Source: Euphorbia lathyris
Taxonomy: Eukaryota > Streptophyta > Magnoliopsida > Malpighiales > Euphorbiaceae
Assembly: GCF_963576675.1 (NCBI RefSeq)
Contig: NC_088911.1
Coordinates: forward strand, 72,879,256 to 72,943,255
Reading direction: 5' to 3'
DNA: 64,000 nt
Shown here: piece after piece, positions 32,550 through 43,319 of the stretch
Layout of the letters: the number at the start of each line of letters is the position of its first letter
Position numbering within the stretch: the stretch's first letter is position 1
Notes under the pieces: generated by a model
What the model saw: the letters and a program-made list of their open reading frames with translations, nothing else
Databases searched by the model: none
What the model was told of the DNA's origin: nothing
Position numbers and translations under genes: made by a program

Positions 32550-34200
32550 CCTAGCTTTTAGTGCTGATATACGTCCAGTGGCTGGCGAATCATAAGTTCC
32601 ACATGTGGATCAATTACCTCAAAGATAGGACAATTGATCTTATCACGGGCGGATCCCCTTTCCATAAAGGTAAGAAGCACAGATCCTCAGGAGCTTTCAA
32701 ATAAGCTCAACTCTCTCCTCAAAGATAGGAGAACACTCTCATGGGCGGATCCATCTTTAGATGATCACCATTCGGTCGGACACCATTCGGTCGGACACCA
32801 TAAACGAGTTAAAACATTCCTTGGACGTAAGGACTTTACACTCTCTCACTCCCTTCCCAAAGAAGGGTTCACAAAGTCCTACGGGCGGATCGCTTCACCT
32901 CAAAGATAGGTAGCAAGTTAATCCCCTGGGCAGCTTTACTTCCTCTAGAAGGAATAGAACAGCTTCTAAACCTTCACAAAGGTTCACACATTGGGGTACG
33001 GCTGGCCACCTACCCTAAACAATCGGAGAAATCGTAAACCAGATTCTAGAAAATTACTTGCTAAGGGATTCATCTCCAAATAATGAAGCCTCGTCTTCAT
33101 CTCCAAATAATGAAGCCTCGTCTTCATCTCCAAGTAATGAAGCCTCGTCTTCATCTCCAAGTAATGAAGCCTCGTCTTCATCTCCAAGTAATGAAGCCTC
33201 GTCTTCATCTCCAAATAATGAAGCCTCGTCTTCATCTCCAAATAATGAAGCCTCGTCTTCATCTCCAAGTAATGAAGCCTCGTCTTCATCTCCAAGTAAT
33301 GAAGCCTCGTCTTCATCTCCAAGTAATGAAGCCTCGTCTTCATCCAATTCATAAAGCCTCGTCTTTATCCAATTAATGAAGTCTCGTTTTCATCAAAATT
33401 AATCCGCATCTTCATCATAGAAATAACAAAGTCTCGCCTTCACAAAATGCACAAAAGTCCCTAAATGGCTGATCATTCTCACTGATCCCTAAGGGCGGGT
33501 CATTCTCCTCAATATGGCAGAACTGAAGAAAAGAAGTCCCTAAGGCGAATCATAATCCTATGTGGTAGGAACAAATGGCCCCATCTAGGGCGGGTCCACT
33601 TTCCTCCAAGATAGAAAAATAAAACACGTCGGATCAAGCCCTGATCACCGCCAGGATTAAAACATTTCTCAGACGTGAGATCTTTACATCCTTCAAAACT
33701 TCTCTCAAAAAGAGGAGTTTTCTACACCTATGGCAGATTGATCCACCTCAAAGAGAGGAAGCAGATCAAACGCTTACGGTAGCTTGATTCCCTCAAAAGG
33801 AATACCAAGCACACAAACCTTCACCAAGGTTCAAGCCTTCACAAAGGTTTTCATACAAGGGTATGGCTGGCCACCTACTCTAAGTTGCCTTGGATAGATC
33901 ACTCAAAGATAGGTAGCAAGTTGATCATCAAGACTAAGCCATATGAGATCCACGGGCGGATCTCTAAGGCGAATCTCCTTATAAACGGTCAGAGTTCACA
34001 GACAACGTAAAAATCTCCATACATTGGATCCTAGGGAAAGAAATCCATAAAGCTTATCATAAGCCTCTAGGGATATGGTTGGCCACCTACCTCGAGACAT
34101 AACAAGTTTGAAACCTTGAGAAAATTCAGAAGAAGTTTGAACACTTAAAAGATCAATAGCATGGAATACGATTAGACAGCCCTAAAGAGCTTTTTATACC
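32550..34200 (+). repeat. Degenerate repeat-rich filler of the Tat-like non-autonomous element
   Basis: A phrase like GGCTGGCCACCTAC appears near 33001, 33863 and 34080, each preceded by CTTCACAAAGG- or GGGATATGG-like text. The words GGCGGATC and CAAAGATAGG recur many times. This looks like several rounds of old internal duplication. No gene. Confidence 0.6.
33066..33350. repeat. 27-bp minisatellite, about 10.5 units
   Basis: The unit reads CTCCAAATAATGAAGC plus CTCGTCTTCAT, with one position alternating between A and G (AAATAAT / AAGTAAT). Because 27 is a multiple of three and the unit has few stops, several frames stay open on both strands; these are not genes. Units are adjacent with no spacers, so it is not a CRISPR array. 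Confidence 0.93.
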
Positions 34201-34214
34201 TTTAGGGGGGCTTC
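34200..34214 (+). other. Polypurine tract of the Tat-like non-autonomous element
   Basis: TTTAGGGGGGCTTC stands directly before the 3' LTR start, the expected place for plus-strand priming. Confidence 0.65.
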
Positions 34215-34972
34215 TGATAACAACCCAAATTATTCTTGAATAAAGAATAAGGGAAAATTAATAGAAATAATGGCAAACCATTATTCCCTCTAAAAGAGAT
34301 ATTTATACATGATTAATGTGGCATTAATGATAATTAATGCAGGGGAGAATATGCAAATAATAAGGAAAATGAAGGAGTCTCTAGCATTATGCCACGCCAC
34401 GTGGACCATGGTGAGATACGCCATAACGAGATACGCCCGATGAGAGCAAGTAGTGGAGACCCGCCATAGCTCTCAAGGAGAGCGTACATACGCCTTGACG
34501 GATCAAAGAATATTATCCCAAGGACCAAAAGAGATATTCACCTTGAGAACGCCGCAAGAAGAACCGGATGGCGGATCTCCACGGTTCAGCTCAGTGAGAT
34601 CCGCTGGCGAACCTATGAGGCGAATCTCCTCTTTCACCTGATTCATCACAGTAACGACTAACCGCCAACTCGGCCATAAAGATCATTAAATGAATCATTA
34701 ATAGTCTTAAACCACTAGGTTAAGAGTAACTTGTAACCGCCATTAAATGAGCATTAATGGAGACTTTCTAGTTACCTAGAGGTTACGAATTCCCCAACTA
34801 TATATAGCCTACATACCTAGGCTATCAAGGTACACACATTCACTTATTCTTTGTCAATTCAGTTTGCTCTCTTGATCTTCCTTACTGACTTTGGCATCGG
34901 AGTGTCCCCGGCCGATCCCAACGGCGCCTCACAGGGACGTGCTCCGATCAAGGATTTTTCCCCGTGTTATCA
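34215..34972 (+). repeat. 3' LTR of the Tat-like non-autonomous element
   Basis: 758 bases, same ends as the 5' LTR, followed by TSD GAAGG at 34973-34977. About 99 % identical to 29528-30285. Confidence 0.93.
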
Positions 34973-36512
34973 GAAGGTAATTGCCCTAAGTGAAAAACTA
35001 ATATGATCAGTATTGTCCTTCCTATTCACATGCATTCGGGTGACGGCTTGATTAGGCATATACCCTAGGTCATGCAAAGCATTAGGTTTATTGACAATTA
35101 AGGCTAAAGCCGTAGCCCAGCCACAAAGCCTCATTCCTAGTGGTCTCTAGCGAAGTCAGATTTACACAGATTCAGTATAGATGATTCCGTGGTCAGGTTC
35201 TCATCTATTTATAATCCTATTTATTGGGTCACAGGCATTAGGCACATTATATACATAAACATGCTAGTTGATCATTATCAATGGTCATTCTAGCATAAAT
35301 CATGTTCCTAACAATTTCTAGGCATTAAGCATGCATAAACTGATCAATCAAAGGTCCTAGATCCCTAATCACACATATTCATATAATCAATTTCATCCCC
35401 ATCCCAAATTGGATGGAGATCAGTTCATAGACAAACTAATCACAATAGGAGGAAATCAAGAATAACGGAAAACATCCACAATAAATATAAAAGGAAAAGA
35501 TAAGAGAGAGATAGAAATCTGAAACCCACTTTGTCTGATTCGATTATAAAAATAGAAGATGAAGAGCTTCTCCCATCAATCGTTCTTGAAAGAAAAGACA
35601 AAACAGAAAATAAACCTAACCTAGAAAGCATGAAATCTAATCTAAAACCTAAAAATCTACATAATGGAGGAGAGAAAGCCCTAGCGGCTCTCTGATTTAT
35701 TCAATGGCTAATCCCCCCCTGAAAGATTAGGATTAGCTCCCTATTTATAGAGTTAGGAAGGAAACCCTAATGCCTCAAGGGTAAAAAAGGAAAATTACAA
35801 AGTGTTTTTTAGTGGGCTTCAGGCCCAAATCCGCGCATTCCAGCAAGGGAGAAGGCGCTGGTGCGCCTTTCCCCGCCTCGTCTCGTCGAGACAAGGCATG
35901 TCTCGACGAGACGAGGGCCTGTCTCGACGAGACAAGTGATGTCTCGCCGAGACAGGTCCTATTCAAGGAACTGTGCTCCGGCTTTTATCTGTTTAGGTCC
36001 CTGGGCTTCCGAAAAGTGCTCTAATGGTCCCTGATGAATCCCAAAAGTGCTCTGATGGTCCCTGAAGAATCCGAAAATGCTCCAATAGGCTTGGGTCTGG
36101 TTCGGAAATGCTCAAATAGGCCCAAAAACACCTAAAAACACAGAAAATGCCAAAAATAAGAGAAATTACTAATTCTAACTAAAAGATAACAAAACAATAA
36201 TAAAACTGAAAGGAAATAAAGCAAAAGGAAGCTAAAAGGGGCCTAAAAACCCTATACAAATGGGAGCTATCAGCAACCAAAGCAAGGGGATCGGGTAACA
36301 TACTCTCTAACTCATTTTGAATAGATTATCAATACTCTCGAGCAACTAATTATCTTGATCGTCGGAGTGTTCCCAGGGACTGCTCCCCGCATAGAGATGA
36401 CCCTCGAGGAACACGAGCACCCCTCGAAGAAAGCTCGGATCACTGTTTCGCGTATCCTAATTATTTGGTGCGGTGAGCGTGGACTACAAGTGACCGCGGA
36501 GCCTCCAGCGAG

Positions 36513-37950
36513 ATGCAAACGCCGACTGAGTCTACTCCAACGGAGGCGCCGAAAATTGGAGCAACTAGTTCTATGACAAACGTGGACCGGTCCGCACCGA
36601 TCATCCCAATTTCCCCTAGAAACCTGGCTCCACTGATGGAGGAGGTAAGCCCAGAAGAAGAGGAAACTTACAATACCACGCAGCTCCTCAATGCGATACA
36701 AGGTTTTCAAACCACTCAAGCTGTTCTTACGGCGGCTCAGATGAAGATCATAGAACAACAGAGAAGCTTGCAGGAGGAAAACGCCAAAATCTGGCAATAC
36801 CTCAAGGCAGCAACGGAGACACAAAGAGAAGGCATATCCCCGGGGCAGTCCTTAGGACCCGAGATGCCGCCACAACCGGAGGAAGCGGCGTACCACGGGA
36901 AGAGACAACGGCCATGAACAACGAAGACGCATTGGAACTGAAGATCCATCGCTTTTTAGACAAGAGAGCCCTCGGAGGCGTAATGGGAGGAAGCATCACC
37001 TCTAGCAAAACGCCGCTAGTACAAAGAATCATCGAGACAAGGTTCCCATGAGACTGGAAGGCTACTCGCCTATCGCAATATTCGGGAACCGAAGACCCAA
37101 ACGACCACGTGGCATCCTTCATGAGCACTATCAACCTGTATTCAAAGGACGAGGACATCACGTGTAAAGTTTTTCCCACCACACTCTCATCCAGTGCCCA
37201 AGAGTGGTATCGAGGACTGGCTCCCGAGTCAATTGACTCGTTCGACCTATTAAAAGACCTTTTCCTCTCCCGTTTCGCCGTGGCAGCAAAGGTAAGAAAG
37301 ATCAGTTCGGACCTCAACATGCTCAAGCAGGGAACAACCGAACCGCTGCGTAACTTTCTTTCCAGGTTCCACCACATGGCCTCTCAGGTCAAAGGCCTCA
37401 ACCTAGAGGTAGCTCATGATGCTCTAGCAAAAGGAACCTCGTGTGAGCCCCTAAAGAAGAAGTGCTTCAGAAAGATGCCGCGATCCTTCGAGGAGCGCAT
37501 TACCATGGCACAGACCTTCGTCCGGTATGACGAATGTGACCGTCCGGCAGGGTACGAGGAATCAGAAAGGGACAAGGCCAGAGGAGATGCGCACAAACAA
37601 AAAAAGAGCAGACCAACCGCAGAAGCACGAGACGAAGGCCGGGCACGCAAGGAGGCCCCGATGCCTTTTCCAGCGCGGGTCGAGTGAGCAAACCTTGAGC
37701 GCAGGGGGACCAATGCCGTGGAAAGGAGGTGCATTATGCTGCTCAGAGCCAGCCCCGCCGATTCGCACACCTGACTCCGCCGGCAGACAAAGGCAAAACC
37801 CATGTCGAGAAGGAGTACTACAAGTACCACAAATCCTTCGGACACTCCACGAAGAACTGCTATCAACTGCAGAAAGAAATTGAGCAGATCACGGAGCAAT
37901 GTGCGCCACTGAAGACCATTAGACAGAGGGAACAGAGACCGAAGCAGTGA
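36513..37950 (+). pseudogene. gag: Element X gag pseudogene
   Basis: A Pro/Thr-rich N-terminus with a Gln/Glu-rich helical stretch reads open 36513-36917. The frame then shifts near 36914 and meets a TGA at 37049. The gag core (37109-37687) shows AQEWYRGLAPESI, FLSRFA and the LRNFLSRFH pattern of the retrotransposon-gag family. After another shift a zinc-knuckle-like YYKYHKSFGHSTKNC lies at about 37814-37858; the expected first Cys is Tyr. It encodes a capsid precursor in the intact family; here it is dead. Confidence 0.82.
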
Positions 37951-38032
37951 GACACTGGCCGAGTAGATGAAGCGAAGCGACCAAGGTACCACGGAGAGAT
38001 CCATGTCATAAGACGAAGAAGAACTCGTCACA

Positions 38033-38989
38033 ATGGCGTTGGGCGAAACAGAAATGTACCTCATGGCAGATGAAAAGCAGGTACGGATGGCTAAAGGGCT
38101 CAAGGGAGAAATTAAAGAAGCAATCACCAAGGTTCTCCATGAAGCAGAAGACGTCTTTGCCTGGAAGGATGAGATGTTCCCCAGGATTAGTCCAGATGTG
38201 ATCACTCACAAACTCAACATTGACAAAGATGCAGTCCCAGTTGCCCAAAAGCGGAGAAACCATGGCCTAGAAAGGTAGAAGGTGATAGAGGAAGAAATCA
38301 CCAAGCTCCAACGGGCGGACGCCATTGAAGAGCTACTTTATACACAATGGCTAGCGAATGTCGTTCTAGTGAAGAAAGCAGGCGGGTCCTACCGCATGTG
38401 TATGGACTTTAGAGATCTCAATAAAGCTTGTCCAAAAGACAACTACCCCTTGCCGTGTATCGATATCCTCGTAGATGGAACTGCGGGACACGCTATGTAC
38501 TCCTTCACTGACGTGAAGTCCAGCTATCACCAAATCCTGATGGAGCCCTCCGATAGAATCAAAACCTCGTTCGTGACTCATCAAGCCACTTATTGCTTCA
38601 AAGTCATGCCCTTCGGACTTAAGAACACAGGTGCAACCTATCAATGGATGATGAACAAAATATTCGCGGAAAGCAAAGGTGATAACTACTCCGTCTATGT
38701 AGATGACATGATCATCAAGAGTACTACTGTGGAAAAGCATGCAGATGATGTAAGGGAGGTACTGGGCGTACTCCGGCGTCACAATATCAAACTGAACCTA
38801 GAAAAATGTACCTTTGGTGCAACGTATGGAAAGTTCTTGGGATTCATGATTAGCCAAAAGGGAGTGAGCCCAAATCCTGACAAGGTTAAAGCTGTTCTAG
38901 AGATGCAAGCGCCAAGGAATATCAGGGAAGTGCAACGCCTTAACGGGCGGATCGTAGCCTTGGGCAGGTTTATCTCTTGTTCGGCCTAA
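38033..38989 (+). pseudogene. First RT segment in element X (extra, out of place)
   Basis: One frame with a single TAG at 38276-38278. It starts with the ALGETEM / ISPDVITHKLNID lead-in and covers RT with MDFRDLNKACPKDNYPLP, PFGLKN and YVDDMIIK, ending at LNGRIVALGRFIS. It has no protease before it and no RNase H after it, and it comes before the element's own protease. Its lead-in matches 32240-32450 of the 29528-34972 element, so it may come from that family by recombination. Confidence 0.8.
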
Positions 38990-38991
38990 AT

Positions 38992-40376
38992 CGAAAGAGA
39001 AAAGCAGCTGATCAGACCCTGACGTTGCAGCCACCACTCCGGACCAGCCATTCGGAGGCCCTCGTGGTCACCATCAACATCACCGGCTTTAAAACGCATC
39101 GGGTGCTGGTGGACACAGGGAGCTCGGTGAACTTGCTCACCTGGAGAGCGCTCCGCGTTATGAAAAATACCCACACGGCCCTCCGAGCCGGAACTTTTCC
39201 CCTAGTTGGCCTATCAGAAATTGAAGTCCCCGTGAAGGGTGTCATCTCTCTATCAACAATCTTTGCCGAAAGCGACCAAGAAGTAGAGGACACCGCAGAA
39301 TGGGTGGTAGTGGATATCCCCTTGGCCTACAACGCCATTATCGGGAGACCTCTGCTAGCTAGCCTCAAAGCTACAATTGATATCTCCGACTTATGCTTGA
39401 CTTTACCGATTCGACACGGCAAAATCACCATCCAAGGAGATCGCATCCTGGCCAAGAAACTGCAATGGGAGGCGACTCAACCTCGGACAACGCTTTACCT
39501 GGAGGACGGTCTGATGGATTTGAGGGGGTATAATCCCACGCCGATTGAGCCGGTCAGCGACTGTGCCATCGGGGAGAACAAGACACTGAAGATTGGGACC
39601 AAGCTCCCACCTCCTCTAGCCAGCGAGATAAAGGCCGTACTAACGGAGCATTCAGACGTATTTCCATGGTGCACCGAAGACATCACAGGAGTCTCACCCG
39701 AACAAGCAACTCACAGATTGAATATCGACTCCTCCGTTGAACCCATAAAGCAAAAGAAGCGGGTGCAGGAAAAGGACAAGCAAGCTGTAGTCAAAGCAGA
39801 GATCGAAAAGCTACTATCTGTAAAATTTATTCGCGAGGTCCACTATCCGGATTGGCTTTCTAACGTTGTACTTGTAAAGAAGGCCAGCGGAAAGTACCGC
39901 ATGTGTGTAGATTTTACCAATGTTAATAAAGCATGCCCCAAGGATTCCTACCCGCTGCCTAACATAGATCAGCTTCTCGACCAGACAGCTGGTCGCAAAA
40001 TCTTGTCCCAGTTTGATGCCATCACTGGTTTTCAGCAAATCCCTCTGGATCCGGCCGATGCCGAGAAGACCTCATTCATAACGCATGAAGGCACATATTG
40101 CTACAACATGATGCCTTTCGGTTTGAAGAATGTGGGGGCCACATACTAGCGACTAGTAGATAAGATGTTCACTCACCTCATCAGTAAAACGGTACAAATA
40201 TACATCGACGACATGGTCGTCCTGAGCGCTGTTGAGAGTGACCACCCGCGTGACCTAGCGGAGGTATTTAAAATTTTCAGGAATTACAACCTCAAGCTAA
40301 TCCCGGAGAAATGTTTCTTCGGTATTCGTAGCGGCAAGTTCCTTGGTTGCGTGGTTTCGGAGAAAGGTATCGAGCC
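38992..40376 (+). pseudogene. pol: Element X protease and second RT (truncated by Copia-2)
   Basis: The protease has VDTGSSVNLL near 39106-39140 and an IIGRP motif near 39340. After a linker comes RT with CVDFTNVNKACPKDSYPLP, MMPFGLKN, a TAG at 40147-40149 in place of a Gln codon, then YIDDMVV near 40200. The reading stops at 40376, where Copia-2 enters. Open to the TAG (390 codons). The protein is clearly Tat-like but differs from the RT segment just upstream. Confidence 0.85.
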
Positions 40377-43257
40377 TGTTGAAACACCTTTCCACAAGAT
40401 TTTGATTTGACAAAATCATTTAAGTTTAATCCATGATTAAGAGATAATTAAATTTAAGTACTTTGATTTAATTGTACTAATCCGTTTGTTCAATATTGAG
40501 TATAAACATAAATGCAAAAGGAAATAAAAATCAAGACAGGACAAAGTCAGCATGAGAACACAACACAAGCTGAGTGAAGAAGTAACTCAGCACAAGAGAA
40601 GATAAGTCTGTTGAAACACCTTTCCACAAGATTTTGATTTGACAAAATCATCCATGATTAAGAGGCAATTAAATTTAAATGCTTTGATTTAATTGTACTA
40701 ATGTGTTTGTTCAATATTGAGTGCAAAAATATATAAAGTAAACTGTATAAACAAAGCTGAGTGGAAAGCAACTCAGCATGACAAAATGGAAGCTGAGTGG
40801 AATAGGACTCAGAAGCAAAACGAAGCTGACTAAAATTGAAGACTTCCTCAGAAGCGTTTACACAGAACGGAGCTGACCAAGAATGAACTCAGCTTAGAAG
40901 TTGAACATCCGAAGATTACGAAGAAAGATGAATGACAGTCAGGACAGCATGAAGGATCCGTTCACTAAAGGACAAAGTATGAAAATCTTCTGCACCAATA
41001 ATTGGAACCTCAAAGACACATAAAAGACTAATTCCAAGAGTCATGGGTCATTGGATTATTGGTAAAAGACAACTGGCACAAACAGACAAGCCAGACGCAA
41101 GAAGACATATCTGACGCCTGAAGAAAACAGAGAAAGGGAATGGCGGAGCAGTCTGAAGCTGGCCAGAAATTGTTCCCCAAAAGAGCCGTTTTGGTGTTAA
41201 CGGTAACAACAATTCAAACGATCCAAATCTGCAAACTCCTTCTATAAAAAGACAATGAAGAACCTTGGATTATTACTGAAGCATAAAGAGAAAAATACAA
41301 AGAGAGAAAATCTTGAAAGCACTCAAATACAAAAAGATCTTACACCAACTTTTCATTCTCTGTGTAAATGCTAGATTGATTGTTGTATAATCATCTAAAG
41401 TGTTCTTTAGCATAAAAAGAACAAGTTTGTGATCAATAGGAATATTGAGAGTGTTAAGCTGAGTGCTTGGTTGTAAGCATTCAGTGGTAGAGAAATCTAG
41501 GTGCTGGGTTGTAGCACTTAGTATGAGTTGAGTAGACGAATAGAGGAATGTACTCTTGCATATTCAACTGCCTTGTAATTGGTTTGTGCTCTACCGTTAA
41601 AGAGCTCAGTATTGGATTCAAAAAGCCCGGAGGACTCTGGGGACTAGACGTAGGCAGAGAGGCCGAACCAGGATAAGTAATACTGAGTAATCTCTGAACT
41701 CTCTCTTATATTGTATGTGTTGTTTGCTATATTTACTCAGCATATAAATTGCCTAATCTGACCTTGAGAAAATAAGTGGTGTTGAGTTACAAGCTGACCT
41801 CCAAGAGTGTCAATTCTCAACTCACAAGAAAACAACTTTAGTCAACATCTGACTAAAGCTGTCTTCAAACATATCTCACCAAACTGACCAAAAGCCGAGT
41901 TAATAAACTCTCAAAATTACTTCCAGTCAGCTTAATTAAAACGCGAAAAAGTTATATTAGTTCCTAACCCCCCCTTGGAACTAATTACCAGGGACCAACA
42001 AAGTCATCTTCAAAACAAAAGCTTAAGAAAAAAGCTGATCGAAGAAGCTGAGTGGAACGGAACTCAGCATAAAAGAAGTCTGCTTCAGAACTAGATCTTG
42101 CAGAACGAAGCTGACCATGGAAGCTGAGTGAAAAAGAACTCAGTATGAGAATTGGTGACAATCAAATACAATGACTAGCGAAGTGAAACTGAGTGATCTT
42201 CAGGACAGCATGAATGATCCGTTAGCTAAAAGACAAATCCGACAACTGTCTGCACCAATAATTGAAGCCTTGGAATTACGCAAAAGCCAAATTCCGAGAT
42301 GCATGGGTCAACTGTTCATTGCTATAAGACAAACTGCCGCAAGAAGACAAAGCCTGTAAGAAGAAGACAAGCCTGACATCTGAAGAAATCAGAAAACAAG
42401 ATTGGTCTGCACATCTGAAGCTGACCAGAAGGTTGTCCCCCAAAAGAGCCGTTTTGGATTCAACGGACAAATCAAATTCAAATCATTTGATCCTCAAAAT
42501 ACAACTATAAAAGGACAAGCAATCCTCTTGGATCATTGCCGAATTACAGAATATACAAGAGAGAAAAATACAAGCTCAAAGCACTCAAAAACAAGAAAGA
42601 AATCTTACACCAACTTTCTATTCCTGTGTAAATGCTAGATTGATTGTTTTGTAATCATCTAAAGTGTTCTTTAGCTGAAAAAGAGCAAATTGTATCAATT
42701 GTGAATTGAGAGTGTTGTGCTAATGTAAATACTCAGTGGTAGAGAAATCTAGGTGTTGGGTTGTAGCACTTAGTAGGAGTTGAGTAGACGAATAGAGGAA
42801 GGTACTCTTGCATATTCAACTGCCTTGTAACCGGTTTGTGCTCTACCCTTAAAGAGCTCAGTATTGGATTCTAAAAGCCCGGAGAAGTCTGGGGACTGGA
42901 CGTAGGCGGAGAGGCCGAACCAGGATAAGTGATACTGAGTAATTTCTAACTCTCTTAAAATATATATATGTGCATGTGTTGCTTGTTATATTTACTCAGC
43001 ATATAAACTGTTTAAAGCTGACACTGAGTAAATTAGAGTGATGAGTTGGAGGCTGATCACTAAAGTGTCAATTCCCAACTCACAAGTGAAACAGTCTTAG
43101 TCAACATCTGACTAAAGCTGTCTTACACTAAGATCGGCCAAGCTGACCAAAGCTGAGTTAATAAACTCTCCAAAATTATCAAGTCAGCAAGATTAATTAG
43201 CGAAAAAGTTACATTAGTTCCTAACCCCCCCTTGGAACTAACCACACGGGACCAACA
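40377..43257 (+). repeat. Copia-2 5' LTR with a solo LTR inside
   Basis: Begins TGTTGAAACACC and ends GGACCAACA. Subtracting the inner solo LTR and one TSD leaves about 1,484 bases. A TATAAAA box lies at about 42506-42512. The text is crowded with AGCTGAGT, ACTCAGC and GCTGACC words on both strands. A run of 7 C precedes the end. Confidence 0.88.
40609..42000 (+). repeat. Solo LTR of the same Copia family (1,392 bp, TSD AAGTC)
   Basis: Starts TGTTGAAACACC and ends GGGACCAACA. It is flanked by AAGTC at 40604-40608 and 42001-42005, a perfect 5-bp TSD inside the outer LTR. Same family as the LTR it sits in, diverged in the middle. It arose by insertion of a full element and later LTR-LTR recombination. 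Confidence 0.9.
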
Positions 43258-43259
43258 AG

Positions 43260-43271
43260 TGGTATCAGAGC
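43260..43271 (+). other. Primer-binding site of Copia-2
   Basis: TGGTATCAGAGC two bases after the LTR end: initiator tRNA-Met type. Confidence 0.92.
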
Positions 43272-43319
43272 CTAAGCTCACTACTCAAAGATATAACTAT
43301 CTTGAGCTGATCCCGATAA

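Larger units (their letters stand above)
29528..34972 (+). mobile_element. Young non-autonomous Tat-like Gypsy element (5,445 bp)
   Basis: TSD GAAGG on both sides. Both LTRs are 758 bp and differ by about eight bases by my count. The internal part (30286-34214) has only wreckage of gag, a protease active site and the start of RT, then repeat-rich filler and a minisatellite. With such similar LTRs it must have moved recently using proteins from another element. The primer site TGGTGCGGTGA is shared with Tat-like element X, a possible helper. Confidence 0.9.
25247..36272 (-). mobile_element. Non-autonomous Gypsy-like element with tRNA-Asp primer site, minus strand
   Basis: A perfect TSD GCAAC (25242-25246 and 36273-36277) bounds it. 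On the minus strand: 5' LTR (36272 to 29192, split by a later insertion), tRNA-Asp primer site, about 2.3 kb of internal DNA without coding, PPT (AAGTGTGGGGAGG), 3' LTR (26884 to 25247). The LTRs are about 1.63 kb and very alike. Primer site and PPT are Athila-type, so an Athila-like helper element may have moved it. It fits the LARD class, though its internal part is short. Confidence 0.88.
29192..36272 (-). repeat. 5' LTR of the minus-strand element, split by a later insertion
   Basis: The pieces 29192-29527 and 34978-36272 join into about 1,631 bases once one copy of GAAGG is removed, and match 25247-26884 closely. The palindrome set is at 35880-35953. The GAAGG duplications at 29523-29527 and 34973-34977 show the order of events: this LTR was in place before the 29528-34972 element landed. 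Confidence 0.9.
36278..40376 (+). mobile_element. Tat-like Gypsy element X, visible body
   Basis: It resumes at the GCAAC target site: LTR end (to about 36462), primer site TGGTGCGGTGAGC at 36466, decayed gag, a stray RT segment, protease and a second RT, then cut at 40377 by Copia-2. The rest (RNase H, integrase, 3' LTR) must lie beyond the window. It is the oldest layer of the right-hand nest. Base composition is clearly more GC-rich than its neighbours. Confidence 0.82.

Noticed and set aside
33066..33350. Possible CRISPR-like array
   Set aside because: Units are directly adjacent with no unique spacers, within a plant retroelement.
33054..33376. Several ~97-codon repetitive frames on both strands
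   Set aside because: By-product of a 27-base tandem repeat that has few stops in several frames.
36312..36824. 170-codon minus frame
   Set aside because: Antisense to the LTR end and gag N-terminus of element X; no signature.
37414..38205. 263-codon frame on the minus strand
   Set aside because: It lies antisense to gag of element X and the lead-in of the RT segment, with no family signature. The plus-strand homology explains the composition.
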